Origin: a virus
IMG/VR virus record: IMGVR_UViG_3300012000_000119
Coordinates: 1 to 24,746 of that record
DNA: 24,746 bases
Reading direction: 5' to 3' (one strand)
Part shown: one piece after another, positions 15,221-22,611 of the stretch
How positions within the stretch are numbered: the stretch's first letter is position 1
How the letters are laid out: each line of letters opens with the position of its first letter
Program-made: the position numbers and the translations under genes
Notes under the pieces: generated by a model
Seen by the model: the letters and a program-made list of their open reading frames with translations, nothing else
What the model was told of the DNA's origin: nothing
The model's database searches: none

Positions 15221-15553
15221 TCACCCCTTCACGCTGAGACGAACGGTCGCCGTGCCGGCATCCACTACCGCCACGAGGTACGACGCCCCAGCGAGTGCGT
15301 CCGGAACCGGATATGCCTCGCCGGACGCAATGGTCGTCTCGACGGCGGAGCCTCCCGACTTGACGGCGTACGCCGTGCCCTCCGGCTCCAGCGCGGCGTG
15401 CCACGAGATTTTGGTCGGCGAGCCGCTGACGGCGGTCACAACCACAACGCCGCTGGCCGCAGCGCCGAACGGGATGCGCGGGCTCGTGCTGGCGCTGGCA
15501 GTCGCCACGTACGCGGGCGTAACGGAGTTGAGTCGCTCGATCTTGTTCGCCAT
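15221..15553 (-). CDS. Small beta-rich virion protein
   Basis: This 110-residue protein starts MANKIERLNSVTPAYVATAS, overlaps the previous stop by one base (TAATG) and ends at the TGA that forms part of the next gene's start context. It is Ala/Val/Ser/Thr/Gly-rich, with alternating beta pattern (GVVVVTAVSG, YLVAVVDAGTATVRLSVKG) and no cysteines. The composition is that of small decoration, fibre-base or head-completion proteins. Its position between the portal-proximal gene and the fibre suggests a virion protein. I do not recognise a specific family. Confidence 0.8.
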   Translation of the reverse strand: MANKIERLNSVTPAYVATASASTSPRIPFGAAASGVVVVTAVSGSPTKISWHAALEPEGTAYAVKSGGSAVETTIASGEAYPVPDALAGASYLVAVVDAGTATVRLSVKG

Positions 15554-16095
15554 TACTTCTTCCTCTTCCAGTGCGGGACGATTCGGTCCTTGACTTTCTC
15601 GACGGCCTCCTCGCGACGCATGCGAGGGTTCTGCTTCAGTTCCTTCTTGACGTGCTCTCGCAAAATGCGCGGGTTGATGTCGACCTCTTTGGGAGGGCCC
15701 TTCTGCGGCGGCACGTAGTCAACGATCCCATGCACCTCTAAGTCGCGCTTCTTGGCTACCCGCAGCACGTCGCCAGCCGAATCCACCCACGCCTCTGGGT
15801 CGAGGTGGCCGCGCTTGTCGGCTATCCCGCCCATGTAGAACCGCCCCGATGTATTTATGCCTGCGGCCTTCGCCTCGCGGACCATCCACTCCGCCTGCTT
15901 CTTGGGAAGTCCGTCCAGCCACTGGCCCGCCAAGCGGCCCTCCATGAACGAGCGGTCGGTTCCTCGCGTGCCCGGAGGGTGCTGGAGGGCGCACATTTCC
16001 GCGAAACGGGGCGACTGGCCTGCCGCCACCATGCGCTCGTAGTGCTTCTGCACGGCCGGCCCTGCGGCCTCGATGTCGGGCGGGTACTGCGTCAT
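15553..16095 (-). CDS. Unknown protein downstream of portal
   Basis: This 180-residue protein overlaps the portal stop by 4 nt (ATGA). The N-terminal half contains helical segments and HPPGTRGTDRSFMEGR at about 39-54, then a QAEWMVREAKAAGINTSG segment. The Lys/Arg-rich C-terminal half (VKKELKQNPRMRREEAVEKV, ending HWKRKK) is basic and helical and could bind nucleic acid. There is a single Cys and no membrane segment. Immediate coupling to the portal gene suggests a head-completion, packaging or head-neck role. No known domain is recognised. Confidence 0.82.
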   Translation of the reverse strand: MTQYPPDIEAAGPAVQKHYERMVAAGQSPRFAEMCALQHPPGTRGTDRSFMEGRLAGQWLDGLPKKQAEWMVREAKAAGINTSGRFYMGGIADKRGHLDPEAWVDSAGDVLRVAKKRDLEVHGIVDYVPPQKGPPKEVDINPRILREHVKKELKQNPRMRREEAVEKVKDRIVPHWKRKK

Positions 16096-18110
16096 GGAGA
16101 CAACTCCGGAGGCACGCTAGGAGGCGGCCCTTCGGCCGGCATGGCGTCTGGCGGCGGCGGAGCGGGAAGGCCCGGAGGAGGCCCTCCCTGAGGCCCAGCC
16201 GGCGGCATGGGTGGCTGCGGCGGGGGCGGTGGCGGGATGAGGTACGGGCGCGCGTCGATATCGAGGCTGTCCGCCCAGTCCGAGATGAGGGCGTTGAGCG
16301 GGTCCACGACGCCCATCGGCACGAGCCCTTGCAGGATGGGGCCAAGCGTCTGGAGCGCCGCCTGCATCTGCTCGACGCGCGTGGCCTTGTTCGGCTTGCG
16401 CGCCGAGCCAGCCTCGATGCGGTAGTCGAACTCACGGGCAATGGCGTCGGGGTCCATCGTGGCTACGTGCTGCGCCCACGAGGCCGCGCCGAGCGGGCCA
16501 AGAATGGGCTCCACGTCCTGCGGCTCCAGCAGCCAGCGGGCAGCGAACGCCTCACGGCGAGCCAGCAGGCTCATGGCGTCTTCGAGCCGGTTCGCCATGT
16601 CGTCTGGGCGCACCGACAGTTGCTCTGCCCGCACGCTGGCTTCTGTGGCACTGCGCATCTGGGAACTGGTCATGGCGTACGCCAGTTCCGTCAGGCCGAC
16701 GCGCTTGTCGAACATGTCCGTGACGGCTTGGATGATCTTCCAGAGTTCCGGCGACACCTCCGGCATCTGGAACACGGAGATGAGGTCGTTGACGCTGCGC
16801 CCCAGCGTCTCGCTGATCTCCACGATCTTGAAGCCCTTCTCCGACTGCGCGAGTATCTGGTCTTTGATGTCTTGGTCCGCAGCCTTGCTGACGCCAAGCA
16901 TCGTCTCGCAACTGACGGCTACGCGCTGCGCCAAGAAGGACATCGCGAAGTTCAAGAACCGCAACTCGCCAATGCCCGGCTTGATGTGGCTGATGGGCCA
17001 CACGTATCCGGGCTTGCGGTGGAAGTCGAGCGGCACGAACGGCCACCCGTTGGGCTCTGCCCAGAACGGGATCGGCCACTGCACGGCGCGGAAGAGCGCC
17101 TCCGGGACGCCAGTCTCGCCTTCGACCGGCTGCTCCAGCATCGAGGGCGGCATGTTCAGCGGGAAGTTCACGCCCTCGCACACGACGAGGTAGCAGTTCT
17201 CTCCGACGCTGTCGAAGGCTCCGACCAGTTCCTTCGGGGCGTCCTTGAGACGGTCGCCCATGCCGGTCTTGCTCCAAATCTTCCAGTACGTGACGAGTTC
17301 GTTGCTCTTCCCGACGCGGCGACCCTTATACGGGTGCTCCTCGTTCATGAAGATTTGCTCGTCCACTTCCTGACCGACCGGACGCGCGCCCTCCAAGTGG
17401 CCCTTGAGTTGGTCCCTGTCGAGCCCGTACTTCTGCGCCACTACGTCGATCGGATGCACGCAGCGGCGAGCGCACCACGTAATGTCCTCTATCTCGGTGG
17501 CGTCAGGGTCGAGCGCAAGGTTGTCCACGCTGTCGGCGAACGACCCGACGATGCGGTAGTTGGAGCCCGGAATCGTGACGAGTTCCGTCCACCACACGCC
17601 CATGCCCTTGATGATGCCCTCGTCCACGACGCGCCGGCTGTGCGTCTTGAGGTCGAGTTCGTTGGGCGTGTAGTTCAGGTAGCGCTCCATCAGAAGCGAC
17701 ACGAGACGACGCACCTCCGTGCGCTGCTGCGTCTCCATCGCAGCCTGCTGGTACGCCATCATCGACTGCTCGTCCACCACGCCCAGCGTCTCCGGAGAGA
17801 CGAACGGGTACATGGTGGGCGACACCGTGCGCACCGGATTGCGGTGGTAGATGACGCTGCCGAACAACTTGACCGCCTCGAACACGCGATTGATCTGCAT
17901 GCGAAACGCAGGCGGAGCAATCGTGCGGTTGTAGCCGTGCTCGTGGCGGGCGTAGGTGTCGCGCCAGAACCAGTTGTGCGGGCCGTCGAAGAACGACATG
18001 GCCTCGCGGGCATCCTCCGTGAAGGGCCGCTTGTGCTTGAGCGCCAGTTCGATCTTCTTGAGCCACCCATGCGCTATCGCGCGCAGGGCATCTTCACCGG
18101 TTGGTTCCAC
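16092..18110 (-). CDS. Phage portal protein
   Basis: This 672-residue protein lies directly downstream of the terminase and is the size expected of a P22-type large portal. The start is GTG at 18108-18110, with AGGAAG seven bases upstream. The gene overlaps the preceding small gene by 17 nt. Visible portal-like features are an N-terminal helical region with FWRDTYARHEHG at 48-59, extended alpha/beta domains with many Trp and Pro, a WPIPFWAEPNGWPFVPLDF beta segment in the middle, and LRFLNFAMSFLAQRVAVSCE in a later helix. The last 51 residues (from about 622) hold 27 prolines, an unusually long proline tail. Portals form the dodecameric channel at the packaging vertex, bound by the large terminase during packaging. 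The call rests on position, length and pattern. Confidence 0.92.
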   Translation of the reverse strand: MEPTGEDALRAIAHGWLKKIELALKHKRPFTEDAREAMSFFDGPHNWFWRDTYARHEHGYNRTIAPPAFRMQINRVFEAVKLFGSVIYHRNPVRTVSPTMYPFVSPETLGVVDEQSMMAYQQAAMETQQRTEVRRLVSLLMERYLNYTPNELDLKTHSRRVVDEGIIKGMGVWWTELVTIPGSNYRIVGSFADSVDNLALDPDATEIEDITWCARRCVHPIDVVAQKYGLDRDQLKGHLEGARPVGQEVDEQIFMNEEHPYKGRRVGKSNELVTYWKIWSKTGMGDRLKDAPKELVGAFDSVGENCYLVVCEGVNFPLNMPPSMLEQPVEGETGVPEALFRAVQWPIPFWAEPNGWPFVPLDFHRKPGYVWPISHIKPGIGELRFLNFAMSFLAQRVAVSCETMLGVSKAADQDIKDQILAQSEKGFKIVEISETLGRSVNDLISVFQMPEVSPELWKIIQAVTDMFDKRVGLTELAYAMTSSQMRSATEASVRAEQLSVRPDDMANRLEDAMSLLARREAFAARWLLEPQDVEPILGPLGAASWAQHVATMDPDAIAREFDYRIEAGSARKPNKATRVEQMQAALQTLGPILQGLVPMGVVDPLNALISDWADSLDIDARPYLIPPPPPPQPPMPPAGPQGGPPPGLPAPPPPDAMPAEGPPPSVPPELSP

Positions 18111-18450
18111 TTGGCTGCTTCCTCTGGAGCGCGACCTGCTCTGTCAACGACGCGATCTGCGCCATCATGCTTTCCAACTTCTTGAGTTGGGCAGTCTGCG
18201 GCGCGTATTCCCAACTGCCCCACTGGCGCCAGTCGGCGTTCTCTTGAAGACCCGGATCGTCCTTGTGGCGGACGGATGGCTTCTGCTCGAATCCGTTGAA
18301 CGGCGTGAAGACGAGGACGTTGACGGTGTTGACGCCCGGACGGCCGATCACCCAGCCGACACTCGGGTCGTTGCAGTTGAGCGGGTCGCTGTAGTAGTAG
18401 ACGCAGTCGCCCGGACGGACGGCCGGAGGACTAAAGGATTCGACTTCCAT
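18094..18450 (-). CDS. Small SH3-like/coiled-coil protein between terminase and portal
   Basis: I take the ATG at 18448-18450 (118 residues, starting MEVESFSPPAVRPGDCVYYY). The frame is open further upstream to 18552, but that extension runs through the terminase gene. AGGAG lies seven bases before this ATG. The first 20 bases overlap the terminase end, and the last 17 overlap the portal start. Residues 10-50 (RPGDCVYYYSDP, VGWVIGRPGVNTVNVLVF) look like a small beta barrel. Residues 85-110 (LKKLESMMAQIASLTEQVAL) look like a coiled coil. A small gene of this plan between TerL and portal is plausible as a head-assembly or portal-associated factor, but I cannot name it. Confidence 0.83.
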   Translation of the reverse strand: MEVESFSPPAVRPGDCVYYYSDPLNCNDPSVGWVIGRPGVNTVNVLVFTPFNGFEQKPSVRHKDDPGLQENADWRQWGSWEYAPQTAQLKKLESMMAQIASLTEQVALQRKQPSGTNR

Positions 18451-20137
18451 ATTGGGCTCCTGACTGGGGACCGAGATAGATGAAGTCGTCGGCTTCGGCC
18501 GACAAGCGCTTGCGGCGCTTACGCATCCACTCCACGTACCATGGCTCCGCACCAGTCTCTAGTTTGGGCTTGTGGTAGCGAGGTCGATAGGCACAGAGGT
18601 ACTCAAGGCACTGGCAGGCATGCACTTCGCCGCGCGTATTGGGCTGGTCCGTGACGATGTACGAGCCGGCCACCAACTGGGTCTTCTTCTTGTAGCGCTT
18701 CAGTTCGCGCTCTAGGTCCGGAACCGAACTGCGCAGGACGCGCAGGGTGGGGGTGCCCTCCGGCCGGATATGCAGGTAGTTCTGGACGGCCGCCATGCGG
18801 GCCTGCACGTCGTCGCAGCCGGCCAGAAAACTGTGCCCCGTCGTCTGACTGGCGACCTCCCGCGACTTCAGTTGCTCCGTGTACAGTTCGACAGGGAGCC
18901 GCCCAGAGCCGATCTCGCGCAGCCGGCCGCCGTGCATGTCGATGAGGAAGGCATAGAACGCCTGCCCCTTGCACTTCTCCGCCATCTTCTCGCCGAACGT
19001 GATGGCGTTGCACTGCCGGATATAGAGTTGGTCGTAGATCAGCAGCATCGACTCGTCGGGCGGGACCGCCGCAAAGAGCGCCGCCGTGACGGCGTGTCCC
19101 GGATCGATCGCCACGTAGCGGCACCAGTCCGGCGGGACGACGTTGTTGGGCAGGTCGCCCCTGTCGTAGCCGTGAACGTGGATCGAGTAGGTGGGATAGC
19201 ACAGGATCGAGTCGCTGATGAACTCGCCTTCCGCGCGCATGCGCAGTACGTCCACGCCGAGTGCGGACCACCGCTCAATGTTCTTGCGCTTCTCTTCGGC
19301 GTCGATGTGCGGGTTGTCGAGGAACCGCAATTGGTACTTCACGATGTCGGGATTCTCTCGACCGATTTCGACCTCCTTGTCGGCGCGCTCCGCCAGACCA
19401 AGCAGCGCGTCGTTGCGGCTGTGCGGCATGGCCGACCAGCACAGGACGCCCTTGCGATCCGAAAGGCGGGCCTGCATCTCCGGCACCCACGAGTCGCCGT
19501 TGTTCACGTCCTCGTCGATGTGGACTCTGTTGGCAGAAAAACCTTGCGGCGGCTCTCCCTCCGACGAGAAGAAGTAGATTTGCCACCCATTGACCAACTG
19601 ACAGGACTGGATGTACCGAGCGGACTTTAGAATCCACGACTTCTTGGACACCATGCGCGGCGGGATGAGCGGCGGGGCCGGCTTGGCGTCCTTGCTGCGG
19701 TGCGCGTCGGTGGTGGGGTCGTAGGCGCGCCACTCGCCGGTCTGCTCGTCCTTGATGATCTTGAACGCACCCGCCATGAACAGGAGCGGGTACACCACGA
19801 GCCCGATGTGCTTCCAATCCTTGCCAACAACGACGAGGATGCCGTCCTTCTCGGGGTACTTACCGTGCGGATCGCGCCCAGTCACGGCACGGGCGTCCTC
19901 CACGAACGTGCAAAGCGATTTGCCGGAGCGGTTGCCGCCAAGCACGAGGACTTCACTCGCCTTGCACTGATGGACTTCCTCCTGCTGGCTCGTCGGTCGG
20001 TATAAGCGCAGTGCTTCGATGCGGCGGCTCGCCAGTTCCGCCTGCATCTCCTTCAACTCGTTCTGCTGGAATGTGCCCAAGCGACTGACCGACGGCAGCG
20101 GCGAAATCTTGGGGGGTTTGCGGCGCGACTTGGACAT
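18431..20137 (-). CDS. terL: Terminase large subunit
   Basis: The terminase large subunit is the ATPase/nuclease motor that packages DNA through the portal. The 568-residue product has a Walker A motif (GGNRSGKS, 67-74), a Walker B motif (VHIDED, 205-210) and an RNase H-type nuclease domain: AIDPGH with Asp345 as a likely metal ligand, FLIDMHGG with Asp400, and an acidic EVHACQCLEYL segment near 504-514. The ATG at 20135-20137 has AGGGAG nine bases upstream. A start at Met31 is possible but less well supported. The first 185 nt overlap the preceding zinc-ribbon gene in another frame. The next gene begins 20 nt before this stop. All key motifs of a functional terminase are present. Confidence 0.97.
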   Translation of the reverse strand: MSKSRRKPPKISPLPSVSRLGTFQQNELKEMQAELASRRIEALRLYRPTSQQEEVHQCKASEVLVLGGNRSGKSLCTFVEDARAVTGRDPHGKYPEKDGILVVVGKDWKHIGLVVYPLLFMAGAFKIIKDEQTGEWRAYDPTTDAHRSKDAKPAPPLIPPRMVSKKSWILKSARYIQSCQLVNGWQIYFFSSEGEPPQGFSANRVHIDEDVNNGDSWVPEMQARLSDRKGVLCWSAMPHSRNDALLGLAERADKEVEIGRENPDIVKYQLRFLDNPHIDAEEKRKNIERWSALGVDVLRMRAEGEFISDSILCYPTYSIHVHGYDRGDLPNNVVPPDWCRYVAIDPGHAVTAALFAAVPPDESMLLIYDQLYIRQCNAITFGEKMAEKCKGQAFYAFLIDMHGGRLREIGSGRLPVELYTEQLKSREVASQTTGHSFLAGCDDVQARMAAVQNYLHIRPEGTPTLRVLRSSVPDLERELKRYKKKTQLVAGSYIVTDQPNTRGEVHACQCLEYLCAYRPRYHKPKLETGAEPWYVEWMRKRRKRLSAEADDFIYLGPQSGAQYGSRIL

Positions 20138-20630
20138 TGATGAACGCTCCCTGCATGCTGAGTGCGATGCTGCTTAGACGCTTGTCGAGTTCCGACTCCA
20201 ACTCAGCGTCCGACCACTGGGTCAGTGGCTTCTTGGCGCCGCCCAGTTCGGTGTTCTTGGTGACCAACCGGACGATGCCCTCCAGCAGTTTGGTGCGATG
20301 GGCTCCGCCCGGAGGTGCGTCGAAATACTGCTTGACCATCATGGCGGCGAACCCGCCCGTGCCGCCGAAATACTCCATGAGCCGTTCCAGCAACTCGCTG
20401 GAGTGCGGGATGTTCGCGCCACCACGCTGCGCTGCCTGCGTGAACTGACGCAGGGCCGACGCCTCGATGGCCTTTGTGTCGCGCTCCTTCTGCTTGGCCT
20501 TCTTGCCCCTGTTCACTTTAGCGCGGCACACAAGGCAGCGCGTGTCCCACTCGCCGGACTTCTTGCGGCGGTAGTGGGCTGTGGTTAGAGGGGCGTCGTG
20601 GCCGCAGTCGATGCAGACGCGCGTTGGCAT
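19953..20630 (-). CDS. Zinc-ribbon protein, possible small terminase subunit
   Basis: This 225-residue protein starts MPTRVCIDCGHDAPLTTAHY and has a CxxC-x22-CxxC zinc ribbon (Cys6, Cys9, Cys32, Cys35). A basic stretch follows (KKAKQKERDTK). The middle is helical (SSELLERLMEYFGGTGGFAA, KKPLTQWSDAELESELDKRL), and the C-terminus is polar and Pro/Gly-rich. AGGTGA lies five bases before the ATG in the TGACGCATG context. The last 62 codons lie inside the terminase large-subunit reading frame, an unusually long 185-nt overlap. The position directly before TerL makes it the best small-terminase candidate in the window, but a zinc ribbon is not a usual TerS feature. A DNA-binding regulator or nuclease accessory is possible. 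Confidence 0.75.
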   Translation of the reverse strand: MPTRVCIDCGHDAPLTTAHYRRKKSGEWDTRCLVCRAKVNRGKKAKQKERDTKAIEASALRQFTQAAQRGGANIPHSSELLERLMEYFGGTGGFAAMMVKQYFDAPPGGAHRTKLLEGIVRLVTKNTELGGAKKPLTQWSDAELESELDKRLSSIALSMQGAFINVQVAPQTPQDFAAAVGQSLGHIPAERVEGDAGGTGEPPHRSTALIPTDEPAGGSPSVQGE

Positions 20631-20633
20631 GCG

Positions 20634-20852
20634 TCACCTGTCGGCTTGCGGGACGCTGCGGATCATCGGCGCCATGCCGTCCTTCGGCGTCGGCAGGCTC
20701 CCGGCACCCACCTCGCGCTTGGCCTTGAAGTCCTCCAGTTCCGGGAAGTCGAGGAGGCCGGCCCTGCCGAGTTGATCCATGATCGACGCGCGATCAGCGT
20801 CGAACTGCGTCATCGGGTCTGGCTGATTGCGAATCGGCACGTCAGGCACCAA
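20634..20852 (-). CDS. Small hypothetical protein after the terminator
   Basis: A 72-codon frame runs to the TGA that is part of the next gene's start context. The start is uncertain: TTG at 20850-20852, GTG at 20847-20849, or ATG at 20811-20813. None has a convincing Shine-Dalgarno, and the first two lie directly behind the terminator T tract. Residues 15-50 (MTQFDADRASIMDQLGRAGL, FPELEDFKAKREVG) look like amphipathic helices and do not resemble a shadow frame. The frame is the same as that of the upstream decoration gene, separated from it by that gene's stop codon and 22 sense codons. Function unknown; it precedes the zinc-ribbon and terminase genes in what looks like the next transcription unit. 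Confidence 0.6.
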   Translation of the reverse strand: MVPDVPIRNQPDPMTQFDADRASIMDQLGRAGLLDFPELEDFKAKREVGAGSLPTPKDGMAPMIRSVPQADR

Positions 20853-20892
20853 TAAAGAAGCCGCAGGAGGGTGTCCGAACCCCCCTGCGGCT
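20853..20892 (-). terminator. Rho-independent terminator after capsid genes
   Basis: In the minus-strand transcript, AGCCGCAGGGGGGT pairs with ACCCUCCUGCGGCU. This makes a 14-bp stem around a six-base loop, followed by a U-rich UCUUUAUU tract. The one imperfect pair is G-U on this strand but A-C on the plus strand, which fits minus-strand transcription. It lies 27 nt after the decoration-protein stop and separates the capsid genes from the packaging genes. Confidence 0.88.
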
Positions 20893-20918
20893 ACAGTGAC
20901 GCGACACTGGCGATGAGA

Positions 20919-21455
20919 TCAGTAGCCCGCTTCCGTCTTGACGAGGATGCGACCGGAAGTCGTGGCACTCGTCGCGATGGCGTAGCCGAGCAGGGGATTC
21001 GTGCTCTTCGCAGCCGCCGAACCGTCCGTTGCCGACAGGCCGTAGGCCGCACCCGCCGCAACCGACGTCGAGGTCTTCGTGACCGTCGAGGGGCCGTTCA
21101 CGACGAGCCAGAAGATTTCCCCGTTCGGGACACCAGCGGCCGGCAGGTACTCGTCCACCACGCCCATAAGGAGCGTCGAGGTCGAAGCCTTGCCGTCCAC
21201 CTCCGAGAGGATCGCGCCGGCCTTGAACTTGGCGACATCGCCCGGAAGCAGGGCACTGCCGCTCGTGTTCTTGACGGCCACGCACTCGACGGTGTGGTTG
21301 CTGTTGAGGACGCCCGTCTTGGGGTCTTCGTCGCGGAACGTCTTGCGAACGCCCACGATGTTGGAACCATCACCGACATCGGCCTCGTAATAGGTCTGGG
21401 TGATTCCCAGAACCTGCCCGCGCGCGAATCCCGGATCAGCGGTCAACGTACTCAT
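20919..21455 (-). CDS. Capsid decoration-type protein
   Basis: This 178-residue protein starts MSTLTADPGFARGQVLGITQ. It is beta-rich, Gly/Ala/Ser/Thr/Val-heavy and has one cysteine. Segments such as ECVAVKNTSGSALLPGDVAK, GVVDEYLPAAGVPNGEIFWL and a repeat-like AGAAYGLSATDG suggest a small beta fold like head decoration or head-fibre proteins. AAGGAG lies 11 bases upstream of the ATG. The gene begins 19 nt after the major capsid stop and is followed by a strong terminator, so it is probably the last gene of the capsid unit and highly expressed. Assignment as decoration protein rests on size, composition and context. Confidence 0.75.
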   Translation of the reverse strand: MSTLTADPGFARGQVLGITQTYYEADVGDGSNIVGVRKTFRDEDPKTGVLNSNHTVECVAVKNTSGSALLPGDVAKFKAGAILSEVDGKASTSTLLMGVVDEYLPAAGVPNGEIFWLVVNGPSTVTKTSTSVAAGAAYGLSATDGSAAAKSTNPLLGYAIATSATTSGRILVKTEAGY

Positions 21456-21474
21456 CTGCGGAGTCTCTCCTTAC

Positions 21475-22593
21475 TCAGGCCAGAGCGGCGAACTTCACGA
21501 AGTTGCGAGGTGACTTCATCTTGATGTTGGCGAGGACCGTGACCGCGTACCTGTACGCAGAAAGTTCCTCGTTGTAGAACGGCCCCTCTGCTTCGAGCAG
21601 TTGGCCGGTCATCACCTTCATCTCCATGTTGCCGATCGACAAGGCGTACCCGACGCCCGACGGCACGGCGTAGTCGCTCGCGGTTTCGATGCCGTCGATT
21701 TCGACCACATCGCCGAATCCGTACGACTTGAGGCCGTTCGTCTTCGACACGATGGCGCGCTCGCGGCTGTCGAGCCGGTTGAGGAACTGGATGTAGAGCG
21801 ACCGATCCAGAAGGATCATGTCGATCTGGTTCTCGCGCGTGTCGTTGCGCTTGGCATGGTGGACCGACTCGCGGATCGCCTCGATGCACTGATCCTTCCA
21901 CGTCGCGGTGGCGCCGCCGAAGGCCGTGCTGGTGTAGTTGCACACCAGCGGGCTCCAGAAGTCGTACTCGGGGTCGGCCGGAACCTTCGGCCACGAGCCC
22001 GTCGCCAACTGCGAGCCGGCGTACTGGCCCAGACCCGTCTTGAGTCCGGCGTACTCGTCGTTCGGGAAGCCGAACGGGTCAGCGGCGTTGGCAGTGCGCT
22101 GCGCACCAGTCGCGACGTTCACCGTGCCGTTCACGGCGAACATGGACTCAAGGCCCATCCACCGGTTGTCGTTTCCGCTGGCGTACCCGTCGATGAACAC
22201 CTCCCTGCTCAGGTGTTCCTCCATCGACTCACGCAGACGGTTCGACATCTTGCCGGCCACGTCGATCAGTTGCGCGGGGCCGCGATTCTCCAGCATCTCG
22301 CGCTTGGTGATCTGATCCGTCACGGAATACCCGCGATACGGCAGGTAGGCGCGCTGCCACAGATTGTGGCGAGCGAAGACTCGGGGCGACTCGCCCGTGT
22401 AGGAGGACACGGGGATGTTGCGATAGCGGACCTGCCAGTCGAAACCGCGACCTCCCTGATTCATCGCGACGTTGCCGTTCGCCTGCAAGGCCGCGAAGAC
22501 CTTGAACTTGCGAAACGTCGTCTGCTCCTCTTCCTTGAGGTGCAGGGTCAGGGTGGTGCCGATACTACGGGCCCAGTCGACGCTGCTCGCCAT
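21475..22593 (-). CDS. Major capsid protein (HK97 fold likely)
   Basis: This 372-residue protein follows the scaffolding gene and precedes a decoration-type gene, the usual capsid-core order. The N-terminal region (FKVFAALQANGNVAMNQGG, DWQVRYRNIPV) resembles the opening of coat proteins in many environmental tailed phages. It is followed by an aromatic segment with FARHNLWQRAYLPYRGYSV. Later are a helix-rich middle (EHLSREVFIDGYASGNDNRW) and a beta-rich C-terminal part (AYRYAVTVLANIKMKSPRNF). There is one Cys and no protease motif, so assembly probably relies on the separate scaffold. AGGTAGACGGAAGAC precedes the ATG. The HK97 fold is inferred; no structural motif can prove it by eye. Confidence 0.85.
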   Translation of the reverse strand: MASSVDWARSIGTTLTLHLKEEEQTTFRKFKVFAALQANGNVAMNQGGRGFDWQVRYRNIPVSSYTGESPRVFARHNLWQRAYLPYRGYSVTDQITKREMLENRGPAQLIDVAGKMSNRLRESMEEHLSREVFIDGYASGNDNRWMGLESMFAVNGTVNVATGAQRTANAADPFGFPNDEYAGLKTGLGQYAGSQLATGSWPKVPADPEYDFWSPLVCNYTSTAFGGATATWKDQCIEAIRESVHHAKRNDTRENQIDMILLDRSLYIQFLNRLDSRERAIVSKTNGLKSYGFGDVVEIDGIETASDYAVPSGVGYALSIGNMEMKVMTGQLLEAEGPFYNEELSAYRYAVTVLANIKMKSPRNFVKFAALA

Positions 22594-22611
22594 GTCTTCC
22601 GTCTACCTTTC

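Noticed and set aside
16329-18185. 618-codon plus-strand frame opposite the portal gene
   Set aside because: Its composition is His/Arg/Leu/Val-rich and low in Lys and Ile, as expected for the complement of a GC-rich gene. The minus strand encodes a coherent portal with good start signals.
18451-18552. Upstream extension of the 118-residue gene to 152 residues
   Set aside because: The extra 34 codons lie within the terminase gene with shadow-like composition, while a good ribosome site marks the start at 18450.
20853-20921. Stop-codon read-through from the decoration gene into the 72-codon frame
   Set aside because: The frames are the same and 22 sense codons lie between them, but they run through a strong terminator hairpin and there is no recoding signal; probably chance.
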